Positions 1-13,300 of a DNA stretch of 64,000 nucleotides are shown here, in pieces (the first letter of the stretch is position 1; every line of letters starts with the position of its first letter). The notes under the pieces were generated by a model. The model was not told the DNA's origin. It was given only the letters and a program-made list of their open reading frames with translations, and made no database searches. This DNA comes from Branchiostoma floridae. Lineage: Eukaryota > Chordata > Leptocardii > Amphioxiformes > Branchiostomatidae. The stretch spans positions 14,556,212 to 14,620,211 of the forward strand of contig NC_049983.1 in the NCBI RefSeq assembly GCF_000003815.2. The letters run 5' to 3'. A program made the position numbers and the translations under genes.

Positions 1-1248
1 TTCCAGGCTGTGATTTACATAACTTGGTCTCTGTCAGACCAAACTTTATCATTGCAACATTCAGATCTCTTTTTGTTTTTATCAGAGAACAGAATTAGTA
101 TTGGTTTGACCATCAGGCTAGTTTTCCCTCTCTTGCACGGTCTCACCTAGCTTGAGTACCATCTTCCATAGTGACCGCTGGCTCAATCGTCTTGCATGCT
201 TTAGCAAGGGAAAGTATTCAGCCAGCAGTCACTACAGAGGATGGTACTCAGGCTTGGTCTCACCAATCTTCCCCACCTTCACTCACACCCCTGCCCTCTC
301 TCCTGTACCCTGACTGTATTCAGACACGATTGTTTCCTTCCCACTGCTGCTCCCTGCTGGACTCCAAGCAAACAACAGGTCCAGTAGGGATCTGACAGGT
401 AACTGCCTGCATTTCTCTGGGCTGTTCCATTGTTAATGTGCTGTCAAGGGCAGGCAGGAATATCTATGGAAATCTTACCATAAAACAAGAGTACAGTAGA
501 AGCTGTTTGGTTGCATTTGCCAGCATATTTCGTGTAATTATTCGGGTGGTGCAACAAAGCAAAGTTATCCAGCTGCACCACACCACTACAGGATTTGGGG
601 ATTCTGTGCAATAAACAGAAGTGTGCTGTATAAATCTGTGCAATTAACTGGCTTCTACTGAAATGGAGGTTCATCAGATATTCAAGCTTGCCCCAACTTG
701 GATTAATAGAATGGAATAGCCCCCAGGTGTGGAGATTTGGCCATAATACTGTTGCATGGACATTGGCATATTTATTGAAAGGTTTTGTCTGACTTCTCAC
801 TCAGAGATCTATGTCTGAAAACCATTTGATGACCTAGAAAAAATTATACTTTGTGAAAAGCTGAACATTTCAGGCCAAATATCCAACCCTTGTTTTGAGT
901 TTTGTAAGCTTTTCTTGTGCTATAGCTATATTTGTTTATCTGTTCATTTCAGACAGACAACTATCAATATTCTTAATATGACACACACATACACACCAAA
1001 GCATATTTTAGGTGTTTGCTTAAGTTCAGTTTTAGTGTTCTCCACAAAGACAATACAATTGTTTACATGTACATTGATTGAATAATGGGAAATCATGGTA
1101 ACATTATTCTCCATTGACTAAGAGAGAGAAACGTATTTTGGTAAACTTTGTCCACTTTTTGTCATTTTGGAGTTTCTATGTACTTCGTTGATTACAATGT
1201 ACAATGTATGGCTAGCAACCCAAAGAGTGCCAAACCTTCTGCTCCCAG
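1..1248. other. DOCK-B intron, no gene seen
   Basis: AT-rich intron sequence left of the first recognised DOCK exon. I found no conserved coding block, RNA gene or clear mobile element. Confidence 0.6.
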
Positions 1249-4200
1249 GAATGGTGGTGTCCATGAGTCTGCTGCACGGAGACCTGGCTCAAGTTCGACA
1301 GGAGAACGCCTTCCTCTTCAACAAGGGCATGACCTTGGTGCGAAAACTGGGCTTCTCTGATGTCATAATGCCAGGTCAGGACGCTGGGATAGATAGCCAT
1401 CTCCTCTGTCTTCAGCAGGACAGCTGTGTTGTTCAGATAAACTTGTAATTCTTGACCTAAAACTGGATAGAAAATCGCTTCAACTTGCCCTCATCTTGTC
1501 ATTAGAAGTAGGTCATCATCATTATTAATGGTGTAAAATCTTTGAGTTAGTAATGTGTTGAATGATGTCATTCTGTATCAAAAACAAATATTGATTTGTA
1601 GTATCCCATAAATAAGAAATTCATTTGGATACATTGTTGGACCAAAATGGTATGATGTGTGTTTGCTACAGAGCAACTAGGCATGTATGTTATTATTACA
1701 TTGTCAAGACTATGTATTATTTCCTCTTCAGGTGATATAAGGAATGACCTGTATGTGACCCTGGAGAGGGCAGAGTTTGAGAAGGGAGGGAAGACGACAG
1801 GGAAGAACGTGGAAGTGACCATGGTGGTATTAGCGGAGGATGGGGAGGTATTACAGGTGAGGCAAGGTGTAAAATGTACTCAAATTTCACTATCAGGCCA
1901 GTGGCACCCACTTAGTGATGTGACGTTGCAAGAAAACAGACTTTAGGATAGTAAAAGATAAGTTGATTCAGATTGCCAGTTCAGAAAAATATGCAAAAAA
2001 CTGTTTTCTTTAATCTCTTAAATCTGTGCATCTTTATGTTTAGGAATGTATAAGTCTTGGTGAAGGAGAAACATACACTTCAGAGTACCAGTCTTATGTA
2101 CTGTACCACAACAACAACCCCAGGTGGGGTGAAACCATCAAGGTAATTTATCTTTACAGTTGGTACAAGAAGAATACTAGTTGTATTGGGCATCTGTTTG
2201 ACATGATGATCCAATGTTTAAATTTAAAGATATGTACTTGCTCTTACATGAAGACATTCCTGTAAATTACAATGTATAGGTTTACTTTGATACAGGGTAA
2301 AGGCATACGAGGATGTAAGTCTAAATAAGTGAAGAAAACATGTTTAATAGATGGTTGGATATCGTGTATGACTTCTCTGTTTGTCTTTCTCAGCTTGCCA
2401 TTCCAATAGACAAGTTTTATGGGTCTCATCTAAGGTTTGAGTTCAGACATTGCTCAAGTAAGTACAGCTTTTTGTTCTAAGGTACATGTAACTATCAAGT
2501 AAGATGGATTCTGAATTTAATGTACTTTGGTTGTCTAAGTGTGACTTTATGAATTTAATGAATTTGTTTTTATAAGAACATTGAATAGCTAGGATTCAAA
2601 TTCTATAATTGACTTACATCTCTCTAACTGTTTAACTGTGTTTTCTGTTGCAGCAAANNNNNNNNNNNNNNNNNNNNNNNNNNNNNNNNNNNNNNNNNNN
2701 NNNNNNNNNNNNNNNNNNNNNNNNNNNNNNNNNNNNNNNNNNNNNNNNNNNNNNNNNNNNNNNNNNNNNNNNNNNNNNNNNNNNNNNNNNNNNNNNNNNN
2801 NNNNNNNNNNNNNNNNNNNNNNNNNNNNNNNNNNNNNNNNNNNNNNNNNNNNNNNNNNNNNNNNNNNNNNNNNNNNNNNNNNNNNNNNNNNNNNNNNNNN
2901 NNNNNNNNNNNNNNNNNNNNNNNNNNNNNNNNNNNNNNNNNNNNNNNNNNNNNNNNNNNNNNNNNNNNNNNNNNNNNNNNNNNNNNNNNNNNNNNNNNNN
3001 NNNNNNNNNNNNNNNNNNNNNNNNNNNNNNNNNNNNNNNNNNNNNNNNNNNNNNNNNNNNNNNNNNNNNNNNNNNNNNNNNNNNNNNNNNNNNNNNNNNN
3101 NNNNNNNNNNNNNNNNNNNNNNNNNNNNNNNNNNNNNGTACAACCCTTCAGGACAAGCAACACGAACTCTATGTCTACAAGGTAAAATCCCTTTTTCATA
3201 CATGTAACTTGTAAGAACATCCCTATATTCTCTGTGTTATATGTTAGAAGAGTCATGACCTTATGGTTCCTCAAAATACATGTAGTATAATTTTGATAGT
3301 TCCTCAAAGTACATGAAGTACAATTTTGATACTTAATAATACAATTTTAACAATATTAGAACTTTATATTCTCTGTGTCAAATAAATGAAAAGAGTCAAA
3401 ACCTTATTGTTCAGGATCAGGATTTTATTTTACTAATGGTAGTATTAGGGGGATGGTGTGGAAGGGGGGCTTGGCTCTTCCACGGTGAGATTTTGGAAAT
3501 ATAGAGTAAAATGTTGGCAATACCATGATAAGGGTACCCATGAGGGGACTTACTGTAACTCTGTTAGCATCACATGTAATTTGAAGGACTTTTTGGTCAG
3601 TTTGGAGTGACATATCATCATTTTGATATTTGATTAGACATTTTTCAACAAGTGAATGATAGCAAAGTACTACTACGCTAGTTGAAAAGTAGCGTAGTGG
3701 TCCACTGTGGTGGTTGCAAATTAGAGCGTAGTGGCCTGTCACGTTTAAATGCATTAGCTAGAACCCTGAAGATGATTAATTGTTGACTCCTCCTCCCCAG
3801 TGTGAGGAGAATGTGAAGTTCCACTCCCCTGCCATGTACGTGGCTAACCTGCCCAGCTCAGGGGAGGACACCATCGGCACCATCGGGCAGTCAGAGGTGG
3901 GGGCAACCTTCCCCAGGAGTCCTAAGGAGACCTTCGTCATCTCTACTGTCGTATGCTCTACAAAACTTACACAGAATGGTAGGTTTGTTAGTTTTTTAAT
4001 TTTTTAAATTAAAAAGTGTAAATTTCAGCTTATATTTAGAGGTCAGCATCATTGCAGATTACAATGAATGATTTTCAAAGCAAAGGTTATGCAGGTGTCT
4101 AGAATGTTTTCCTAGATCTTAATTTGGATACATGTATGTACAGATATTCTTGGTCTTGGTACTCTTACATATTGTGACAAGTAAGTGTTGATTGTAGCAT

Positions 4201-4334
4201 GGGAAAGGCTGATGACTTGTGCATGTACCATTCCAGTTGATCTGCTGGGTCTGCTGAAGTGGAAGGCTCACCCAGACAGAGTGCAGGACACTCTACAGAG
4301 GCTGACCAGAGTGGACGGGGAGGATATTGTGAAG
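1249..4334 (+). CDS. DOCK-B exons for the DHR-1 (C2-like) domain
   Basis: The first eight exons visible here encode the end of the N-terminal region (the block ending [11 protein letters not shown]) and the DHR-1 domain. Recognisable DHR-1 words are [45 protein letters not shown] and VCSTKLTQN. In this family DHR-1 binds phosphatidylinositol trisphosphate and recruits the protein to the plasma membrane. The assembly gap at 2658-3137 removes the end of exon 5 and the start of exon 6; only the bases encoding [14 protein letters not shown] survive on the right side. No exon is recognisable in 1-1248, which is intron. Confidence 0.9.
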
Positions 4335-7300
4335 GTTAGTATTCCGACCATTCAGTATGTAAGACATGTATTAGAGTCCATTCCAAGACACCGTGCGAGT
4401 CTTTGTTGCCTTTGTTTATAATAGATTTTAATCATTTGTAATTATTTCTAATGGATATTTCATAGTTTGAAAAAAATTTGAACTTGGGTTTAATTTTGCA
4501 AATAGTTTTTCCCACATCAGAAAACATTCGAAATATTGTTTTAAGCCGTCCACGTCGTTTGTATAGATTTGTAAAAAAAGACTTCGCGTGAGAACTATTT
4601 TTTCGAAATTTTCTTTATGATCTGTGAAATCGGTAATCCGCTCTGGCCGATTGCCTCCCAAAATAGAAAGGCTGGTGAATGGACGGGGGCACCCCGTGGG
4701 GATCCTAATCCTCCCCTTATGGTCTAACCCTGTCTGCGGCCAACGTTAGTCTAATGTAAACAAACACCCCATCAGACGGTCATTTGCTGAAACCAATGAG
4801 TTTGACCTCCTTGCTGAAACATAGAGTCTATGCGCACACACAGCGTTCATACAGACTCTTTCCTACGGGGGTAGATCCCTTGGCTGTCTGACCCTCTCCG
4901 TGGCTAGCGGTAGATTAAATGTAAACAAACACCCACACCAGGCCTTCCTAAGAAGGTGCGGGAATCGCGAAGTCAGTCCACGCTGCGCGGCCGGCCAACT
5001 CCCCTGGCAAATAATTCTGCCAGCGTAACACATTACCCGGGCACATAGGTATTTGCGCGTAAAAAAATTATGTATTTTAGTTCAATTTTATTACACTCGG
5101 AATTGAATATTTCTATGCGCACAAACAGCGAATTTATATCGACTCTTTCGTGTAGCGAAGAATTTGACTATTCCCAAAAAAGTCTGGCTCCTCTCCGCGG
5201 CGAGTGGTAATGTAAACAAACACACCCGCCGCATCAAATAGTGAATGAAGACCTTTGCAGATTTCTGCCCGACTGGCCGGGCTACACACAGGTCACATGT
5301 TCTCCACCAGGTCTTGCTACGGGGGTACGCCGTACGGGGATCGTAGAATCCTGAAAAAAATCGGGAAATTGGCCAGCCAACTCCTCTGGTAGCAAAACTC
5401 CCCTGGTAGCAAAACTCCCCTGGTAAATTCCTACTATGATAGCCATCAAACGGCCGTGTGGTCATCTCGTTTTCCCACAGCAGAAATCTCCTTGTTCAAG
5501 TTGCTGAAACATATGCGCAAACGCAGCGTTGACTTTATATGTATATAGACTCTACCCGGCTTCCTATTCAACAAAACGCGCCTGTACGCCTGGTTATATC
5601 TGACCCGACCCCATCTCAAAATTATCTATCGTGCAACACTATAGATATTTTTGAGGTTGGGGTCTGTGGTATCCAGGCTGTTACTGACAGGGCTGTCTCC
5701 AGGACCCGTCCCTCCGTACCGAGACGAAAAAGATACCCACTCCGTCCAAAAAAAAATGAATTTCATGACATGACATGAGCTTGAAATGACAGATTCAACA
5801 ACGAAAATATGCTTCGGAGTTTCCAAGCCGTGCGATAGATATAGTCATATACATCGTCACATGCATATGCACACGATGTCTCGGCGTGTGGAGACCAGAT
5901 TGGCAAAGCGTGCAGTTTGGAACGCAATGTCCTACAAATGAGATTTTGTATAACCTCCGGTACTGTAGCCCCCTTCACGTATCACCGGCGTCTCTAGGGC
6001 CTTGGCGAAAGTTTTTTTTTTGGGGGGGGGGGTATATATTCCTCTCGCGGCATTTTTCCTTTCCCGGCATATTTTCCTTTCCCGTCGTATTCCCGGATAA
6101 AAATCGCGATACGACGCCCCACCCCCACCTCACACACACACAAAAAAAAAACTTTCGCCAAGGCCCTAGAGACGCCGGTGAAGGAGGCTAGGCGAGAACA
6201 CACACGCCTCTCTTTTTCATAAACATTTTCTAGACATGCCCGTGCCAGCGAAAGTCCAGGCTCTTTTCATATGCAGGCCGCCCGGGCGGTGGGCGGAGAA
6301 CGCATCACGCCCAATTTGTTTTCGTTTTGTAAAACTTAAGCCTGAGACGCGTGTGAACAAACACGAAAAGAAAACTAGGATTTACTCGGTAATAATCACT
6401 TTTATTCAATGTTTTATTTTGTAGTGCCGATCGGAATCACCTGGCCCTTGTACGATTTAAAATCAATTTTGAAATTTCCCGTGTTTTGATATGCGAGGCT
6501 CGAGCTCCCGCGGACCCGCCGTAGTTTTCTAGTTATAGTCTTCGTGACTGATTGACGCTTTGGCGAAATACTTGTATTTTGTCCGGTCTCTGTCATCTTT
6601 TCAAACGACATGCAAGTCTTTTTCAGAAAATTCGATACCGAGGCTAGGTAGTTCGGAGATTTCCGTTTATTGTACTCAACCAATCACGGGCATATGAAGC
6701 AAACACACTATGGTGAAAATACAATGTTTTGAAGAAATTGTTGTAAATTAAAGCCAGGTGTTATGTTAACCATCCTGTCAAGTACGTGCTTGGAGAAGCC
6801 ACAGACAGCCCAATATCAAACTGGTAACTGTAATTAGTCTGCTATTGTTGCAAGTGTCAACAAGGTGTTATCCCTTGTACTGTTATTTGATGAACTGAAG
6901 ATGCAAAGAACAACAAAGCACAACACTCTCTCGCCATTTCAAGACCGAATACCAGTTCTGTTGGATTACAATCGTAACGGTGTGGTGGCAGTTTTACGAT
7001 TGTTATATCTAGCGGCTCGAAAATGGACTGATTTAATCCACTTTAGTTAAGTTTTGTTTAGTGTGAACGGAGTTTGGTATTCGATACAAACAGTGGTAGT
7101 TTTGTATTAGCGACACACGGGCGTATTTTAGCCAGGTTGACACAACCATCACCATGTGACCCAGAATGCGCGTCTAATTTTGTTGAACATTAGATCTATG
7201 GATATCTTCCGCTTCGAATTTGTTTCTTGTTTTGGACGCCGTTAATGTTGTCGATTTGTTGCAATTTTATTACGACATACTACGGTAGTACACGAAGATG

Positions 7301-10300
7301 AAGAACTACTCTCCAAACAAAGGTTTGTTGGGAAGATTGAGACCTTTTATCATGTTCCATTTTCTGTCCACATCCGTGACCAACGACCCAGATTAGGCAA
7401 GAAGAGAGAGCACACTGCTTCCTATCTTTAGAAAACTGCCACGCCGATCAGTTTGAATGGTTAAATAGATTTTACCGTCTTGAAGATTGAAACAGATTAA
7501 TGTTTATTGTCCAGGATACAAGTCCACTCCATATCTATATCTCATGGTTTCCAAACGGTTTGTTTTCCTTGATCGACATAAAAGTTTACACCATTCTTAT
7601 GTAACATTTCGGGAACGTTCATCATGTCGACCCACTACTTAAAATTTACAACTTATCAAAAGTCAAGACAGCAATAGATTTCCTCTATGGGTTCATGAAT
7701 GAACAACTTTATTCTTAAAACGCATACACTTGTTTCAAGTAGAGCAAAGAAGCATGTAAATTGCACATTTGGCTGTTTTGTAAACGATAGATGTACTGGT
7801 AGTGTACATAGCATACCCTTAGTTCTGTCTTTCCCACTGACACTAAAGATTCTTTACAGAAACGTTTCATGTAACTACTGCCCACATGAGCAAGAACATG
7901 CAAAATAAAGATCGCCATTGTAAAATAAACAACTCGTGCCCATATGCGGGACAGCGACAAATAATGGCAGTTCTAGATCTATAACGATGGTTAGAACAGA
8001 AATGGACACACATGTTGAAGTGAGTTCAGGTTTTGTACAGCAACACATTTCAATATGTGAGAAAGTTATAAAAAACAACTAAGGTACAACGGCGGACTAA
8101 AAAGGAACCAACTGTCACTATCTGGCTTGACGAACTCAACTCTACTAATTCTCTGCAAGCAGAGGTTGGTGTGGAAGATCGTGACCTTGACCTTATATTC
8201 CGTATTTTTCGATCAGTGGAGATTGATTGGAAAATAAGGCATATATGGAAAAGGTCACGATTTTCCACGCTAACCTGTGCTCGGAGATTACTCTACTCAA
8301 ACAAATCCATGTGGCACAACGTGCGACCTGCATAGATTCTGTCTCAGTACCTATGAGATCTGTTGGACAATTGTCCACCACACTCATGACAGAATTTGGC
8401 CAGCCGGTCACAAGATGTGCCGCATTGCTTACAAGCAATAACTCGCTTCTTGACGGGTGTGCGTCTGTCTTCCGCTGGCACTGTCGGGGTCCTGGTTGGT
8501 GTGATAGTGTACGTGCCACCCCCCGAAGTGTTCTCCGCCTCCTCCGCGGCTTGCAGAGCAGATTCCACGTCCCTGTTGAAGTTGACGACGCGTCCACTGG
8601 GAGCCCTTGCCCTGGGCGTCCGGCACCCAGGAGTGTACTGGACCTCACTAGAGCTACCAAAGTCCAGTCTCTGTGCCTTTCGTTTGCCGCGAGGGCCCGC
8701 GCAGACTGGAGTCGGCCCGATGCTGGATGCTGCAGGTCTGGTGTCTGGTGAATAGCATAGGCGCAGGATGGTCTCCACCGCCGATGGGGTGTTGTCGGCC
8801 TGCTGGCTTACAGCCTTGAGGATTCCTTTGCCAACCTGTACAAAAGAAGGAAGAGAGTGTTAAGACAATGCAATTAGAGCCAATTCACAATATGTCCTGA
8901 GTAAAGAGTTGAGATGGATTGCCTGGAACCTGTCACACCAATACACAATTTATAGCTACTGTCCACTGGGGAATGAAAGCACTGTGAAGATGTGTGAAGA
9001 GACATGCACTTCTGAACGTTAATAAAACAACGAAACAAAAATCTCGCCTGTCAATCGGTGTGAAATATTGATACATACATAAATGGCTATTTCGCGTGAA
9101 AGAATCGACTTCCTTCGAATTTGAGGGATTTGTCTTCTAAAACAAAGTCTACGGTTGAGCACTGAACCGATTTTTTTCAGCTGAATTTTTCAAGAGGAGG
9201 CATCTAAAAGAAATTCCGGACAATAAGCACTGTGGATATTGCTCACGGCAACCTCTACTTTGAAAAAAAGACTTGCTCCAAAAAACTACTGGTTATAGCA
9301 CAAAGACGAAAATCCACTCCGGATCCCTTCAACGTATTCTAGGAAACTTCGGAGACCGTATCGAATATGCAATGACTAGTACGACTAGTACGAGAGAGTA
9401 TACAATGCAGATCGAACGGAAATTTTAAGGATTACAGCAGCGCGCTGATTAATTTTTGCCTGATTTCAGGACAAAATTCTTCTCCATGCATGGATAGATA
9501 GACCGAATTATGTAAATAGGTTGTTTGCTGCAAATTCAGGCTGAAGACAATTGGGCTTCCATTGCAATAGAAAACTAAATTTAGGCAAAGTCAAACTGAA
9601 GACTTTTGGATTTCAATGTGAACCAAAGGCAGCTGATCAAAAGGTGATGCAAATTAGTCAATTAGCTCCTGTTGTTACAATTACAGGAGTGAAAAGGTTT
9701 GTCGCGGTGTGGGTGGGAGTGGGGGGTGGTCCCGTCTGTTCTGTCACAGTCTACTCGCAAAGCAATAAAAGGATTATAGCACCTATTGGTAACTCATTAG
9801 CAGACTTCAAAGACGGTACCGGGAAATGAGATCCCATGCCAACTTCTTTGGTCAAATCTCTTTTTTCACGGTACTAAAATAGATCAGCTAACCCCTTTGG
9901 CACCTATCCATTTTGTCATTTTGAAGCGGGTTCGCGATTATCACGAATCATGGGTTAAAGTAGTTCTCTGTCTATGCCGGGAAGGGAGTTGGAAGTTTGC
10001 GAAGGCTTACACTACTCTCTCCATGCAGAGCTTCGGCTCCGGTTTGTTTTTGACGTGTTTGACTACTCTCCAAGTAGTTTACGCTTTTTGGAACGTTTCT
10101 ATGGCGTTTTTATTGGGCTTTCTACTCTGTACTGAAATCTTTATATTAGGCCAGGAGACATCAAAATTTCAGTAAAAAATAGAAAGCCCGATAAAATTAT
10201 TAAAAACGCCGTAAAAAACGATTAAAAACAGCCGGAGCCTAGTGTTTGGCTGACAGCCAAAAAAAAACACATCTCCAAGCAGATCCTACGATGGCATAAG

Positions 10301-13300
10301 ATAGTACCAAACTGGCCAAAGAGTGTTGTCAGAATACATTTTCCGGTAGCCAAACACACTCCTAGGCCCAAAAAAACAACCACCACCCGGGCCCCCTACT
10401 ATACAGACCAAAAATAAATGCCAGCACTCCAAGGAGTATGAGAAGAACGGCAGTTTCTATAACTCTTCAACTAGCAATTATTGGCATAAGAAAAGGCTCA
10501 CCTCAGGAAAGATGTTCGACAGCCTTGTCAGTCTGGGAGGACAGTTCCGTTTTGGCGATGGTGTGGTCGGCCCAGACATGATGGCGATCAGGTTCCCTAC
10601 GGCCTGTTCCATGTTGTCCGCATTACCCCTAATCTCGTAGAGCAGGGACAACCCCAGGTTCTCTTGTGCTCCCGGAAACATCTCGGTTAGTGTCCGGACA
10701 TCGTCATCGACGTCGGCCTGGCGGGATGAACCTGGGCGCGGATAGGCCTCGGACTGGTGGGATGAACCTGGGCGCGGATAGGCCTCGGACTGGTGGGATG
10801 AACCTGGGCGCGGATAGGCCTCGGACTGGTGGGATGAACCTGGGCGCGGATAGGCCTCGGACTGGTAGGATGAACCTGGGCGCGGATAGGCCTCGGACTG
10901 GTGGGATGAACCTGGGCGCGGATAGGCCTCGGACTGGTAGGATGAACCTGGGCGCGGATAGGCCTCGGACTGGTGGGATGAACCTGGGCGCGGATAGGCC
11001 TCGGACTGGTGGGATGAACCTGGGCGCGGGTAGGCCTCGGACTGGTGGGATGAACCTGGGCGCGGGTAGGCCTCGGACTGGTGGGATGAACCTGGGCGCG
11101 GATAGGCCTCGGACTGGTGGGATGAACCTGGGCGCGGGTAGGCCTCGGCTTCGCGGCGGCAACTCCCAGATTTGACTGGATACGACTGGTAGATGGCCGT
11201 GGGTAAATAGCTGTATTTGTCATGTTTGTTGTGTGGCGTCGCCTTTCCCTTTGACCTTGACTGCTGTTCGGTGAAATCTAAAACGGCTTTCTTGATGTGG
11301 TGTATAGGGTGCACTGTAGGTGTATGGTGGGCCAGCTCCTCCATACTCTTGTTGAGAGCGCGATACATTGCTGTGTTTCTCACACCCCTCGCCTCCTGTC
11401 GTCTGGTAGTTTGGGCTGTGGTGCTCTCGGTCGCAGGCCTTCCCGCTTTTCTGCTGAGGTTGGCGATGTTAATCACATCCGAAGCTGTCATGGCCCGACC
11501 GTCGTGAACATGTTGGCGTCGGTAGCTCACGACTTGTAAGCAACCGTCACAACCACACTTGTCCCATGGACACTTGCCCTTGTGGCCCTTCAGTGGCACT
11601 TCTATGCCATGTACCCGACACTTTTTGCAGTGGTACTCCCTTCTCTCCATGACGGTAGACAAGTCTGGGACGACGCGTGCATCGGTCCTCATTTATATGT
11701 CCGACAGATACCCCGCCCCCTTCGAACGGGACCACAGGCGTCGTTGGTTGTTTTTTCCCTTGAGAGCACGCATTTCACACCTATCCTCAAAGAACCAGTG
11801 GAACCCTGTACCAAGAGAAAAACAACCCAATAAATATAGTGTTACACTTTTAGATCTCAGATTTGGAAAAAAAATTCTTTAAGTTCATCAGTAAAATCTT
11901 CGTAAGTTCTACATTGCACTACCAACAAAGCATGGATCCTTGGGGAACATCATGGCAATCTTCTCATGAAAGTTGAAACTTATTTTCTCCGTTTTCTTTC
12001 CTCTTGCCCGAAGCGAGGAAAAGGTGGTCATGATTTTCTACACCGCAGATCACGATGTCAATGTTCAGTCCATATAAACAAATGAAGCGTTCAGGAAACT
12101 GTCAGTTACAGCCAGAGAGTTACAGCCTTGGGATTAGTAGTGTCTACAGTACTTCTTCCCGGACCGCAACCTGTTAAAGCATACTTTTTTCCGTTCTTCG
12201 CAAGACCACCGATCAAACTGGCAGGTGGTGTCGCGGACAACATATGGGACGGTTTACACGGGCTAAAAAGGTGTCCTTGGACACGCGCCGCGCGTCGAAC
12301 GTCGTAGGATATTTTAAGGATTTTTTCCTTCGTGTAAACCGGGCCTATAAAGCCCGAAAGAAACGTCCAAAACATATATAACAACGTCAACGGAGCCGAA
12401 CCTCTACTTGGAGATTATTGATCGATGAGGTGCGAACTGTCAACGGTTTATTATTGCTCATAGCCAAACTCGCGCCTGCTACACACTGGCACAACCTAGA
12501 GTAATCTCTGTCACCCGCTACATGGCTATCTTCAACCATCAAAATGAGTATTGCCTCGCAACAAGATACTCTCCAAGCAGAGGTTTGGCTCCGTCTGTTT
12601 TCAGACGTTGTTTGTGTCGGGCTTTCTATTTTGTATGCTTTTGTTTGCTGGCAAAATACATAAAAGAAAGGGTACTAAATAGAAATCCCATCAAGAAAAC
12701 ACATAATACACGTCAAAATAACTATCGGGTTCGTACATCTGTTTGGAGAATAAATGTACATATATAACAAATGTGTACTTGCCTTTGGTCTGGTTTTACG
12801 GCCCTTCCCCTGCTCGCCAGCACCTGCGGTAAAAGTTCCTTATGGTGTCAGGCGTCACCGTCATGAAGCCATTTACAATGGCCAAGGCGGGGTTTTCGGC
12901 TATAGCGCCTGGTGTGCGCATCAGTCTTGCCTTTACAAGGCCAAACACCAGTTCTATAGGATTGAAGTCATAGCTGTACGGTGGCAGCTTCACGACCGTT
13001 ATATGCAGGGGCGCGAAAATGGCCTGCAAGTCTGCCTCATTGTGGATGCTAGCATTATCCATCACCAGGAAGGTATTTCGGCGCATGAACGGCGCCTTGT
13101 ATGTTCTAAAACAGTTATTGCAGACTTCGCGGTTGAAGTTGCCTTGGATTGGGAGGACATTGACGAGTCCGTCCCACCCCACGGTCGCGAGAGCAGACCA
13201 CTTCTGTCCGGGATTATTGAACCCCACCTGTGCGAACACGTGCCCCTCAAGTGCCCGACCTTGGCCCCTTCGGTCTGTCTGGAAATTAAAACCAGTCTCA

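Noticed and set aside
2589-3307. Open frames spanning the N gap at 2658-3137
   Set aside because: Artificial reading through unknown bases.
8193-8755. Overlapping frames on both strands around exon 2 of the DM gene
   Set aside because: Only the frame 8835-8344 continues the CUE-like module from exon 1 and ends in a zinc ribbon; the others have no such features.
10666-11223. Three further long frames through the minisatellite (one plus, two minus)
   Set aside because: They stay open only because the 36-bp unit lacks stops in those frames. The DM-protein frame alone continues into conserved domains on both sides.
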